Program-made: the position numbers and the translations under genes | The notes under the pieces: model-generated | The model's input: the letters and a program-made list of their open reading frames with translations, nothing else | What the model was told of the DNA's origin: nothing | Database searches by the model: none | Shown: in pieces, positions 1 to 4,553 of the stretch | How the letters are laid out: each line of letters opens with the position of its first letter | Position numbering within the stretch: the first letter of the stretch is position 1 | Assembly: GCA_023450775.1 (NCBI GenBank) | Contig: JAEXGP010000358.1 | Span: forward strand, 1 to 6,444 | Length of the DNA: 6,444 bases | Direction of reading: 5' to 3' | Origin: Actinomycetes bacterium | GTDB taxonomy: Bacteria > Actinomycetota > Acidimicrobiia > Acidimicrobiales > Microtrichaceae

Positions 1-285
1 GTGGTCGGGCTCCTGGTGATCGGCGTGCTGCTGGTGGCGGACGTCCGGGACGCGATCGGGTTCAGCTCGTTCGCCGTGCTCACCTACTACGCGATCGCCA
101 ACGCGTCGGCCTGGACGCTGGAGCGGGCGGACCGGCGCTGGCCGCGTTGGCTCGCCGGCGCGGGGATCGTCGGGTGCGTGGTGCTGGCCCTGGCCCTGCC
201 GCGGGCCAGCGTGGTCACCGGGGCGCTGGTCCTGGCCGTCGGTGCCGCCGCGTGGTGGCTGACCGGTCGGCGGTTGCAGGCCTGA
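1..285 (+). CDS. APC-family amino-acid permease, C-terminal fragment (5' end outside window)
   Basis: This is the last 94 codons of an integral membrane transporter; frame 1 is open from the first base, so the true start lies upstream. The fragment is strongly hydrophobic, with about four membrane-spanning stretches: residues 2-14, 19-37 (containing SSFAVLTYYAIANASAW), 50-66 and 70-87. It ends in a short basic tail (TGRRLQA). The phrase FSSF-x-VLTYYAIAN is characteristic of the late transmembrane helices of amino acid-polyamine-organocation (APC) permeases in actinobacteria, which import amino acids or amines by proton-coupled transport. Substrate cannot be judged because the N-terminal binding helices are missing. 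It converges on the methyltransferase gene on the other strand, with only 42 bases between the stops. The family call is by recognition of this motif and the hydropathy, so it is good but not certain. Confidence 0.72.
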   Translation: MVGLLVIGVLLVADVRDAIGFSSFAVLTYYAIANASAWTLERADRRWPRWLAGAGIVGCVVLALALPRASVVTGALVLAVGAAAWWLTGRRLQA

Positions 286-301
286 CGCCGGTGCGCCCGG
301 C

Positions 302-318
302 CCGCCGGTTCCCGGCGG
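302..318. terminator. Hairpin between convergent genes (candidate bidirectional terminator)
   Basis: A perfect 7-bp inverted repeat, CCGCCGG-TTC-CCGGCGG, fills the short gap between the permease stop (285) and the methyltransferase stop (328). There is no U-tract on either side, which is common for GC-rich bacteria. Position between two converging stops supports a terminator role for both strands; function is inferred. Confidence 0.45.
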
Positions 319-327
319 ATCGGCTCG

Positions 328-1146
328 TCAGCGGGCGCCGATCGTGTAGCGGACCTCCTGGTCGAAGCCGATCCGGCCCTGGCCGTCCCGGCACGCCTCG
401 GCGGCGGCGAAGACCTCGGCGCGGACCTCGTCGAACTCCTCCGGCGGGATCGCAGCCCAGAACCGGCGCTGGCCCACCGACATCGAGAAGCGCTGCCAGT
501 GCTCGGGATCGTCGAACCGAGGCGACACCGTCGTGGTCGCCGTCCGCACGTCGCGGTACCCGGCGCTGCGGAGGAGCTCCTCCATGCCGGCATCGCTGGC
601 GAAGGGCCCGGCCTGTCCGTCGGTGCGGGCGTCCTTCACGCCGGGCGGGGCGTGCCGGTGCAGCACGCCGTCCACCGTGTTGCGCCACTGCTCGGTCATC
701 GGGCCGAACGTCGAGACGCCGATCCGCCCACCGTCGACCAGCAGCGGTCGCCAGGCCCGCAGCGCGGCCGCCGGGTCCGGCAGGAAGAACAGGACCAGCG
801 ACGACGCGATGACGTCGAACGGTCCGCCGTCCACGCGGGGATCCATGGCGTCACCGACTTCTACGGTGGCGTCCACGCCCGCCGCGGCCACGGCGGCGCG
901 CGCCGCGTCCACCATGCCGGGCGACACGTCGATGCCGACGGCCGCTCCATCCGGCGTCACCGCCCGGGCGAGCGGGACGAGCGCCGCCCCCTTCCCGCAA
1001 CCCACGTCCAGGATGCGCTCGCCGGGACGCGGCGCGAGCTCGGTGACCAGGCCGCGGGCGATCGGCCCGATGAACTCCACGCCGACGTCGTCGTAGGTGG
1101 CCGCCAGCTGGTCGAACAGCGCGGCGATCGGGTTGCCGTCGGGCAT
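328..1146 (-). CDS. Class I SAM-dependent methyltransferase
   Basis: A 272-residue soluble protein with a Rossmann-type methyltransferase domain. Motif I (ILDVGCGKGA, residues 45-54) is the glycine-rich loop that holds S-adenosylmethionine. The acidic residue closing strand 2 is D73 in AVGIDVSPGM (69-78), which would bind the ribose. FDVIASSLVLFFLPDP (110-125) is the motif IV/post-motif region of the UbiE/Methyltransf_11 type. The N-terminus (FDQLAATYDDVG) is the usual lead-in of ubiE-like enzymes. The C-terminal 120 residues probably form the acceptor-substrate cap, so the methyl acceptor is unknown; small molecules are more likely than DNA or rRNA. The start is fixed by GGGAGGG (complement of 1154-1160) seven bases upstream of the ATG. 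It is transcribed divergently from the acyl-CoA dehydrogenase-like gene and shares that intergenic region. A chromosomal family member rather than a true UbiE is likely, as no menaquinone gene is nearby. Confidence 0.9.
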   Translation of the reverse strand: MPDGNPIAALFDQLAATYDDVGVEFIGPIARGLVTELAPRPGERILDVGCGKGAALVPLARAVTPDGAAVGIDVSPGMVDAARAAVAAAGVDATVEVGDAMDPRVDGGPFDVIASSLVLFFLPDPAAALRAWRPLLVDGGRIGVSTFGPMTEQWRNTVDGVLHRHAPPGVKDARTDGQAGPFASDAGMEELLRSAGYRDVRTATTTVSPRFDDPEHWQRFSMSVGQRRFWAAIPPEEFDEVRAEVFAAAEACRDGQGRIGFDQEVRYTIGAR

Positions 1147-1153
1147 GCCTCAT

Positions 1154-1160
1154 CCCTCCC
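1154..1160 (-). promoter_or_regulatory. Ribosome binding site of the methyltransferase gene
   Basis: On the minus strand this reads GGGAGGG, seven bases before the ATG at 1146. It is a near-consensus Shine-Dalgarno and supports the chosen start. Confidence 0.7.
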
Positions 1161-1184
1161 CTGAGCGGGTCGACGTCAGCCTCC

Positions 1185-1202
1185 CACCGGCGGTTGCCGG
1201 TG
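1185..1202. repeat. Inverted repeat in the divergent promoter region
   Basis: Perfect 7-bp arms, CACCGGC-GGTT-GCCGGTG, about 40 bases upstream of the methyltransferase start. It could be an operator or a leader hairpin of the methyltransferase mRNA. No role can be assigned from sequence alone. Confidence 0.4.
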
Positions 1203-1234
1203 TCGATGAGTTGGCTCCGCCGGACCCTCGCGGA

Positions 1235-1251
1235 CGGCCGAGCCTCGGCCG
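1235..1251. repeat. 17-bp near-palindrome (possible operator) between divergent genes
   Basis: CGGCCGAG-C-CTCGGCCG has perfect 8-bp arms around a single base. A one-base loop does not suit an RNA hairpin, so a dimeric DNA-binding protein is the more natural reading. GC-rich DNA makes chance palindromes more likely, so confidence is moderate. Confidence 0.4.
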
Positions 1252-1288
1252 ACCAGGCGCGACCTCCTGGAGTGCTCCGACGAGGCCG

Positions 1289-1317
1289 TTGACCATCGGT
1301 CAGTGCGGCGCGAGAGT
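1289..1317 (+). promoter_or_regulatory. Candidate promoter with overlapping TetR-like operator for the acyl-CoA dehydrogenase-like gene
   Basis: TTGACC (1289-1294) matches the -35 consensus in five of six bases. After a 17-base spacer, GAGAGT (1312-1317) keeps the two most conserved -10 positions (A2, T6). Transcription would begin near 1324, giving a leader of about 45 bases. A perfect inverted repeat, TGACC-ATC-GGTCA (1290-1302), sits directly on the -35 box. Such short TGACC/GGTCA dyads are typical of TetR-family repressors of fatty-acid and acyl-CoA genes, so repression relieved by an acyl-CoA or related ligand is a reasonable inference. The half-sites and spacing are seen in the sequence; the regulator is not in this window. 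Confidence 0.42.
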
Positions 1318-1343
1318 CGACGAGGGGGCACACCCCTGGGTCC

Positions 1344-1360
1344 TCCCTCCGAGGGAAGGG
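1344..1360 (+). promoter_or_regulatory. Ribosome binding site within a small palindrome, acyl-CoA dehydrogenase-like gene
   Basis: GAGGGAAGGG (1351-1360) lies nine bases before the ATG at 1370 and decides the start. The first part of it is the right arm of the palindrome TCCCTC-C-GAGGGA (1344-1356), so the upstream pyrimidine run can compete for the purine-rich site. Whether this affects translation is unknown. Confidence 0.5.
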
Positions 1361-1369
1361 AACGGGCCG

Positions 1370-2545
1370 ATGACGACGATGACGAGGGATCTGCTCGACG
1401 CAGACATGCTCGGCAGGTTCGACGAGCGGGCGCCGCAGTACGACCGGGAGAACCGGTTCTTCGACGAGGACTGGGACGAGCTCCAGCGGTCGGGTTACCT
1501 GCTCGGGCCGGTGCCGGAGGAGCACGGCGGGTCGGGCATCGGCCTCGACGAGTACTGCGACCTGGTCCAGCGCCTGGCGTACGTCGCGCCGGCCACGGCG
1601 CTCGCCACGAACATGCACTGCTACTGGCTGGGCGTGGCCGCCGACCTCGAGCGCTCCGGCGACACCTCGCTCAACTGGATGTTCGACCGCGCGGTCGCGG
1701 GCGACGTGTTCTGCGCCCTGCACGGCGAGGCCGGCAACGACCTGCCGCTGCTGCTGGCGGTGGCGCATGCGGAGCGGGTCGACGGCGGCTGGGAGATCTC
1801 GGGCCACAAGATCTTCGGGAGCCTCACCCCCGTGTGGACCCTCGGTGGGTTCCACGCGATGGACGTGAGCGATCCCGACGCGCCGATGATCGTGCACGGC
1901 TTCGTGTCCCGGGACGCCAAGGGGGTCGAGATCATCGACACCTGGGACACCCTCGGCATGCGCGCCACCCAGAGCCAGGACACGATCCTGGACAAGGCCT
2001 TCGTCCCCGACGACCAGGTGGCGCTGGTCTGCCCGGCGGGCTTCGCCGGCGCCGGGCCCTTCCAGCTGTCGATCTTCGCCTGGGCGCTGCTCGGCTTCTC
2101 GTCCGTCTACTTGGGTGCAGCCAAGCGGGCGTTCGACATCATGGTCGAGCAGTTGCCCAGGCGGACCTCGATCTCGATCAGCGGTTCGATGGCGACCCAT
2201 CCCGAGGTGCAGCACCTGGTCGCCGACATGCGCATCGCCTACGACGCGGCGGACGCGCTGCTCGAGCGCACCGCGCGGGACTGGACCAACGGGGTGGAGC
2301 ACCCCGACTGGCCCGCCCACCTGGTCGGCTGCCGGTCGTTCGTGATCGACCGCAGCTACGAGATCGTGGACAAGGCCCTCGATCTCACCGGCGGCGCCGG
2401 AGCGTTTCGCCGCAACCGCATCGAGCAGCTGTTCCGGGACGTCCGCATGGGACGGTTCCACCCGGGCAACACGATGCTCGCCCACGAGCTGATCGGGAAG
2501 CTCTGCCTGGGCGTCGATCCCGACGCAGCCCCGCGCTGGGGCTGA
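1370..2545 (+). CDS. Acyl-CoA dehydrogenase-fold flavoprotein (catalytic Glu absent)
   Basis: A 391-residue protein of normal family length. The N-terminal helical domain (about 1-110) contains the PEEHGG motif. The middle beta domain has ALHGEAGND (116-124), equivalent to the classical ALTEPxAGSD FAD/substrate loop, and GWEISGHKIFGSLTP (140-154). DTLGMRATQSQDT follows. The C-terminal four-helix domain carries the usual LTGGAGAF...EQLFRDVRMG segment (339-361) and ends in PRWG. At the position of the medium-chain enzyme's catalytic Glu, this protein has R348; at the alternative site used by isovaleryl-CoA dehydrogenase it has A239. It may therefore be a flavin-dependent monooxygenase-like or otherwise non-classical member rather than a standard alpha,beta-dehydrogenase. 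The frame is open farther upstream, but the ATG at 1370 has a good ribosome binding site. The acyl or other substrate is unknown; no electron-transfer flavoprotein gene is nearby. Confidence 0.88.
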   Translation: MTTMTRDLLDADMLGRFDERAPQYDRENRFFDEDWDELQRSGYLLGPVPEEHGGSGIGLDEYCDLVQRLAYVAPATALATNMHCYWLGVAADLERSGDTSLNWMFDRAVAGDVFCALHGEAGNDLPLLLAVAHAERVDGGWEISGHKIFGSLTPVWTLGGFHAMDVSDPDAPMIVHGFVSRDAKGVEIIDTWDTLGMRATQSQDTILDKAFVPDDQVALVCPAGFAGAGPFQLSIFAWALLGFSSVYLGAAKRAFDIMVEQLPRRTSISISGSMATHPEVQHLVADMRIAYDAADALLERTARDWTNGVEHPDWPAHLVGCRSFVIDRSYEIVDKALDLTGGAGAFRRNRIEQLFRDVRMGRFHPGNTMLAHELIGKLCLGVDPDAAPRWG

Positions 2546-2573
2546 CCCGCGGACGGGCCGAGAGCCGGCGTTC

Positions 2574-2612
2574 GGCGGCGGCTTCTGTCCGATGACGACG
2601 GAAACCGCCGCC
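2574..2612 (+). terminator. Stem-loop after the acyl-CoA dehydrogenase-like gene (candidate terminator)
   Basis: An 8-bp perfect stem, GGCGGCGG (2574-2581) with CCGCCGCC (2605-2612), starts 28 bases past the stop. An inner TCCG/CGGA pairing (2588-2591 with 2599-2602) can extend it. No U-tract follows, so termination is plausible but inferred. It separates this gene from the repeat-protein gene, which has its own promoter-like box. Confidence 0.4.
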
Positions 2613-2656
2613 AAAGCGTCCAGGCATGGACCCGAGGTGAGCGGGGTTCCCGCCGA

Positions 2657-2662
2657 TATCGT
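2657..2662 (+). promoter_or_regulatory. -10 box placing transcription start on the ATG (leaderless mRNA)
   Basis: TATCGT fits the actinobacterial -10 consensus TANNNT. It ends six bases before the ATG at 2669, the distance expected between a -10 box and the first transcribed base. No Shine-Dalgarno is present between them. Together these suggest a leaderless transcript beginning at the start codon. The -35 region (around 2634-2639) shows no good match. A perfect GCGGG-GTT-CCCGC dyad (2641-2653) lies just upstream and could be an operator. Confidence 0.45.
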
Positions 2663-2668
2663 CGCTCC

Positions 2669-3178
2669 ATGGCTCGTCGATGGGTATCGCAGCACCCGGA
2701 CCACGGACGGCAGGACGATGTCGACGGCGCCTCGTCCGTCGCCGGGAGCTCGCACGTGAGCGCCAGCGTGGCGGTTGCCGGCAGCACTGGGGTGACGGCC
2801 AGCGCCGCGGTGGCGGGCAGCGCGGGAGTCGTCGGGAGCGTCGGCGTGTCCTGGAGCGCCGGGGTCGTGGGCAGCGCCGGGGTCGTGGGCAGCGCCGGCA
2901 CCACCGGTAGTGCGGCGGTGGCCGGCAGTGCCGGCACCATCGGGAGCGTGGCGGTCGCCGGGAGCGCGGGGACGGCCGGGAGCGCCGGGGTGGTGGCCAG
3001 CCTGCTCACGGCGTTCGGCGTCGGGCTCCGCCAGTGCGTGGCGACGGTGGCCTGCATCCGCTGCCGGCGTTGCGTGGCGTGCGTGGCCTGCATCGACTGC
3101 GAGGACTGCATCGGGTGCGTCGGCTGCGTCGGGCTCCGGGGCGCGGTCGGTCTCCGGAACGTCAGCGCGGCTGCGTGA
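2669..3178 (+). CDS. Hexapeptide-repeat beta-solenoid-like protein with C-terminal CxxC ladder; function unknown
   Basis: A 169-residue protein with no family I can name. After about 20 polar residues it becomes a strict six-residue repeat of type S-A-G-V-V-G: Ser occupies every sixth position from 27 to 111, and Val or Thr the positions midway between (24 to 114). From 123 the same three-residue register continues with cysteine: C123, then C129, 132, 135, 138, 141, 144, 147, 150 and 153. The register ends in GLRGAVGLRN. Repeats of small, regularly spaced inward residues are typical of left-handed or two-sided beta-solenoids. The cysteines could stack as an internal ladder, bind metal, or form disulfides. 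No signal peptide or membrane helix is evident, so it is probably cytosolic. The start lacks a ribosome binding site but suits a leaderless mRNA; N-terminal codons are less GC3-rich, so the true start could be later. The opposite strand is also open, but the meaningful repeat is on this strand. Confidence 0.6.
   Translation: MARRWVSQHPDHGRQDDVDGASSVAGSSHVSASVAVAGSTGVTASAAVAGSAGVVGSVGVSWSAGVVGSAGVVGSAGTTGSAAVAGSAGTIGSVAVAGSAGTAGSAGVVASLLTAFGVGLRQCVATVACIRCRRCVACVACIDCEDCIGCVGCVGLRGAVGLRNVSAAA
2747..3127 (+). repeat. Coding 18-bp repeats (hexapeptide units), including one exact tandem duplication
   Basis: The DNA has an 18-base period encoding six-residue units, degenerate over most of its length. 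One unit, GGGGTCGTGGGCAGCGCC, occurs twice in exact tandem (2861-2878 and 2879-2896). The later part (from 3053) shifts to a 9-base TGC-containing period encoding Cys-x-x. Exact identity of the tandem pair suggests recent unit duplication by slippage. Confidence 0.75.
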
Positions 3179-3205
3179 GCCTCTCGCTGCGCGACCGCCC
3201 CACCG

Positions 3206-3234
3206 GCGACACGCGCCGTCGCGATCGGTAGCGT
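3206..3234 (+). promoter_or_regulatory. Candidate promoter of the 153-residue hypothetical gene
   Basis: GCGACA (3206-3211) shares the GACA core of the -35 consensus. Exactly 17 bases later TAGCGT (3229-3234) fits the -10 consensus TANNNT. Transcription would begin near 3241, leaving a leader of about 35 bases with a strong ribosome binding site. This suggests that the gene need not depend on the repeat-protein promoter. Confidence 0.5.
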
Positions 3235-3264
3235 GCAGCGAGGCCCGGGGGCGGGCGGAGCAGC

Positions 3265-3270
3265 GGAGGG
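3265..3270 (+). promoter_or_regulatory. Ribosome binding site of the 153-residue hypothetical gene
   Basis: GGAGGG, five bases before the ATG at 3276. It settles the start although the frame is open far upstream into the repeat-protein gene. Confidence 0.75.
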
Positions 3271-3275
3271 AACCG

Positions 3276-3737
3276 ATGGCGTACGAGGTGGACTTCAACG
3301 AGGTGTCGACGGTCGGTCTGGAGTCGTCGCCGGTGGCCGACGCCCTGGCCGGGCTGCGGGCCAACGAGGCGCGCTACTTCAAGAACAAGTTCGACCACGT
3401 GTTCACGACCGAGCCGGCCGGCAAGGCCAAGAAGACCATCGACCGGGTGAGCAAGATCCTCGAGGAGGAGCGCGGCATCGTCATCGAGTCGCCGCCGCTC
3501 GAGGCCACGTCCTTCGAGGTCCCTGGCATCAGGTTCGACTACGTGTTCTACGAGAGCGGGCTCTCGATCAACGTGATGTGGGAGCACGACAACCCCAAGA
3601 AGCACGCGGTGGGCTTCAAGCTGTCGGACGGGATGGAGATCCCCGACGAGTTGAGCTCGTTCAAGTTCGCCCGGCAGAAGTCCAAGCTCGCCGGGACGAT
3701 CCGGGGCTCCTACTTCGTCATCAAGGGCGACTACTGA
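3276..3737 (+). CDS. Conserved-looking hypothetical protein, 153 aa, Lys-rich, no cysteine
   Basis: I do not recognise this protein. It is small, soluble and charged, with no signal peptide, membrane segment or cysteine. The N-terminal half looks helical (residues about 17-75, including ARYFKNKFDHVF and KKTIDRVSKILEEERG). The second half alternates in a way that suggests beta strands (FEVPGIRFDYVFYESGLSINVMW), and it ends in SKLAGTIRGSYFVIKGDY. About 13 of 153 residues are lysine, far more than in its neighbours (the 535-residue gene downstream has one). Codon third positions remain GC-rich, so it is not obviously foreign. The good ribosome binding site and promoter make it a confident gene. 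It lies 97 bases after the Cys-ladder protein on the same strand, so a partnership is possible but unproven. It converges with the reductase-family gene, 34 bases away. Confidence 0.85.
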   Translation: MAYEVDFNEVSTVGLESSPVADALAGLRANEARYFKNKFDHVFTTEPAGKAKKTIDRVSKILEEERGIVIESPPLEATSFEVPGIRFDYVFYESGLSINVMWEHDNPKKHAVGFKLSDGMEIPDELSSFKFARQKSKLAGTIRGSYFVIKGDY

Positions 3738-3741
3738 TCGA

Positions 3742-3762
3742 GCGAGCGCCGGTACCGCTCGC
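3742..3762. terminator. Hairpin between convergent genes (candidate bidirectional terminator)
   Basis: Perfect 7-bp arms GCGAGCG and CGCTCGC enclose a 7-base loop (CCGGTAC). It occupies most of the 34-base gap between the stop at 3737 and the opposing stop at 3772. No U-tract is present. Terminator function on both strands is inferred from position. Confidence 0.5.
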
Positions 3763-3771
3763 CGCGCCTCG

Positions 3772-4407
3772 TCATCCGCGGCGGAGGTGCGGTTCGTCGA
3801 CGGTCATGTCACCGGTCGTCGGCGTGCCCTGGTAGCTGAGCGCCAGGTTCACGCTGCCTCTCGGGTACGTCACCGACTCGATCACCTCGAACTGCGTGGG
3901 CGCGACACCCGTCTCGAAGACGCGCTTCCCGGTGCCGAGCACGATCGGGTAGATCCACAGCTCGACCCGGTCGACCAGACGTGCGTCGAGCAGCGTCTGG
4001 AGGAGGCCGAGGCTCCCGATCACGTGCACCGACTCGTGCCGGTCCTTCAGCTCGACCACCGCCTCGGCGACGTCGCCCTGCAGCACCGTCGCGCCCTGCC
4101 AGGAGAGCGGGTCGGACAGCGTCCGCGACGCGACGTACTTCGGGACCCGGTTGAGCAGGCCCGTGAACGGGATCTCCTCGGGAGCCGTCGGCCAGTAGCC
4201 GGCGAAGATGTCGTAGGTCGTGCGGCCGAGCAGCAGGGCGTCCATGCCCTTCGCCTTCTCGAACATCACCTCGCCGGACTCCTCCTCGATCAGCGGTGCC
4301 TGCCAACCGCCGAACTCGAACCCGCTCGCCGTGTCCTCCTCGGGTCCGCCGGGGGCCTGTGCGACGCCGTCGAGGGTCACGAACTCGGTCACGATCAGCT
4401 GTCCCAT
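3772..4407 (-). CDS. Dihydrofolate reductase family protein (RibD C-terminal domain-like)
   Basis: A 211-residue single-domain protein of the RibD-C/DHFR-like superfamily, which uses NADPH to reduce pteridine- or pyrimidine-like compounds. The N-terminus has the usual EFVTLDGVAQAPGG (8-21) and GFEFGGW (29-35). LLLGRTTYDIFAGYW (58-72) is the characteristic nucleotide-binding/loop motif. KYVASRTLSDPLSW (90-103) and VIGSLGLLQTLLDARLVD (129-146), followed by IYPIVLGTGKRVFE (152-165), complete the fold signature. This group is usually annotated 'dihydrofolate reductase family' although few members have a proven substrate; true FolA or RibD activity should not be assumed, since no riboflavin or folate genes are nearby. 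The start is supported by CTGGAG six bases upstream of the ATG. It is transcribed away from the gamma-glutamyltransferase-like gene and shares its 146-base intergenic region. Confidence 0.9.
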   Translation of the reverse strand: MGQLIVTEFVTLDGVAQAPGGPEEDTASGFEFGGWQAPLIEEESGEVMFEKAKGMDALLLGRTTYDIFAGYWPTAPEEIPFTGLLNRVPKYVASRTLSDPLSWQGATVLQGDVAEAVVELKDRHESVHVIGSLGLLQTLLDARLVDRVELWIYPIVLGTGKRVFETGVAPTQFEVIESVTYPRGSVNLALSYQGTPTTGDMTVDEPHLRRG

Positions 4408-4473
4408 GGGTCGCTCCAGGTGTGAGGGTGCTCGTGGTTCCGACGTGAGGCGTCGCCCCGAGTCATCGGTCCG

Positions 4474-4509
4474 GGTCGTCGGCCCCCGGTCGTCGGGCAG
4501 GGTCGTCGT
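4474..4509. repeat. Three direct repeats GGTCGTCG(G/T) in a divergent promoter region
   Basis: GGTCGTCGG at 4474-4482 and 4488-4496 and GGTCGTCGT at 4501-4509, with start-to-start distances of 14 and 13 bases. They lie between the divergent reductase-family and gamma-glutamyltransferase-like genes. Helical-turn-plus spacing could suit cooperative protein binding, but in GC-rich sequence short repeats also arise by chance. Confidence 0.35.
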
Positions 4510-4541
4510 CCGGCGCGGTCTCCGTGCTCCGCCCGCGGTGA

Positions 4542-4547
4542 CAGGCT
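4542..4547 (+). promoter_or_regulatory. Possible -10 box for a leaderless gamma-glutamyltransferase-like mRNA
   Basis: CAGGCT keeps the conserved A2 and T6 of the -10 consensus and ends six bases before the ATG at 4554. The region has only a weak AGG as ribosome binding site, which makes a leaderless start conceivable. The match is poor at position 1, so this is tentative. Confidence 0.25.
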
Positions 4548-4553
4548 GACGTC

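Noticed and set aside
1097..1369. Upstream extension of the flavoprotein reading frame
   Set aside because: It overlaps the divergent methyltransferase start and promoter region, and the translated extension is unlike the family N-terminus. The ATG at 1370 has a good ribosome binding site and gives a normal length.
2356..3111. Minus-strand open frame with Pro-Ala-Leu-Pro-type repeats opposite the hexapeptide gene
   Set aside because: It is the mirror of the 18-bp repeats; its third codon positions coincide with those of the plus frame, so GC3 bias cannot favour it. It overlaps the 3' end of the well-supported flavoprotein gene, and no ribosome binding site or known motif was seen. The plus frame gives a coherent repeat and cysteine register.
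2747..3127. Tandem 18-bp repeats considered as a CRISPR-like or non-coding array
   Set aside because: The period is far too short for CRISPR, there are no unique spacers, and variation between units follows codon positions, as expected of a coding repeat.
3053..3127. CxxC series considered as a ferredoxin or zinc-finger domain
   Set aside because: Ferredoxin cysteines occur as CxxCxxCxxxCP groups and zinc fingers as paired CxxC with a linker; here nine cysteines run at a constant three-residue step with no Pro after them, which fits a solenoid ladder better.
2910..3275. Upstream extension of the 153-residue gene into the repeat gene
   Set aside because: The extension is out of frame with the repeat protein, is Arg/Ala-rich shadow sequence, and the ATG at 3276 has a near-perfect ribosome binding site.
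851..3364. Very long minus-strand open frame (837 codons)
   Set aside because: It crosses three supported genes and two promoter regions, and its translation is low-complexity Arg/Ala/Pro/Gly typical of an antisense shadow in GC-rich DNA.
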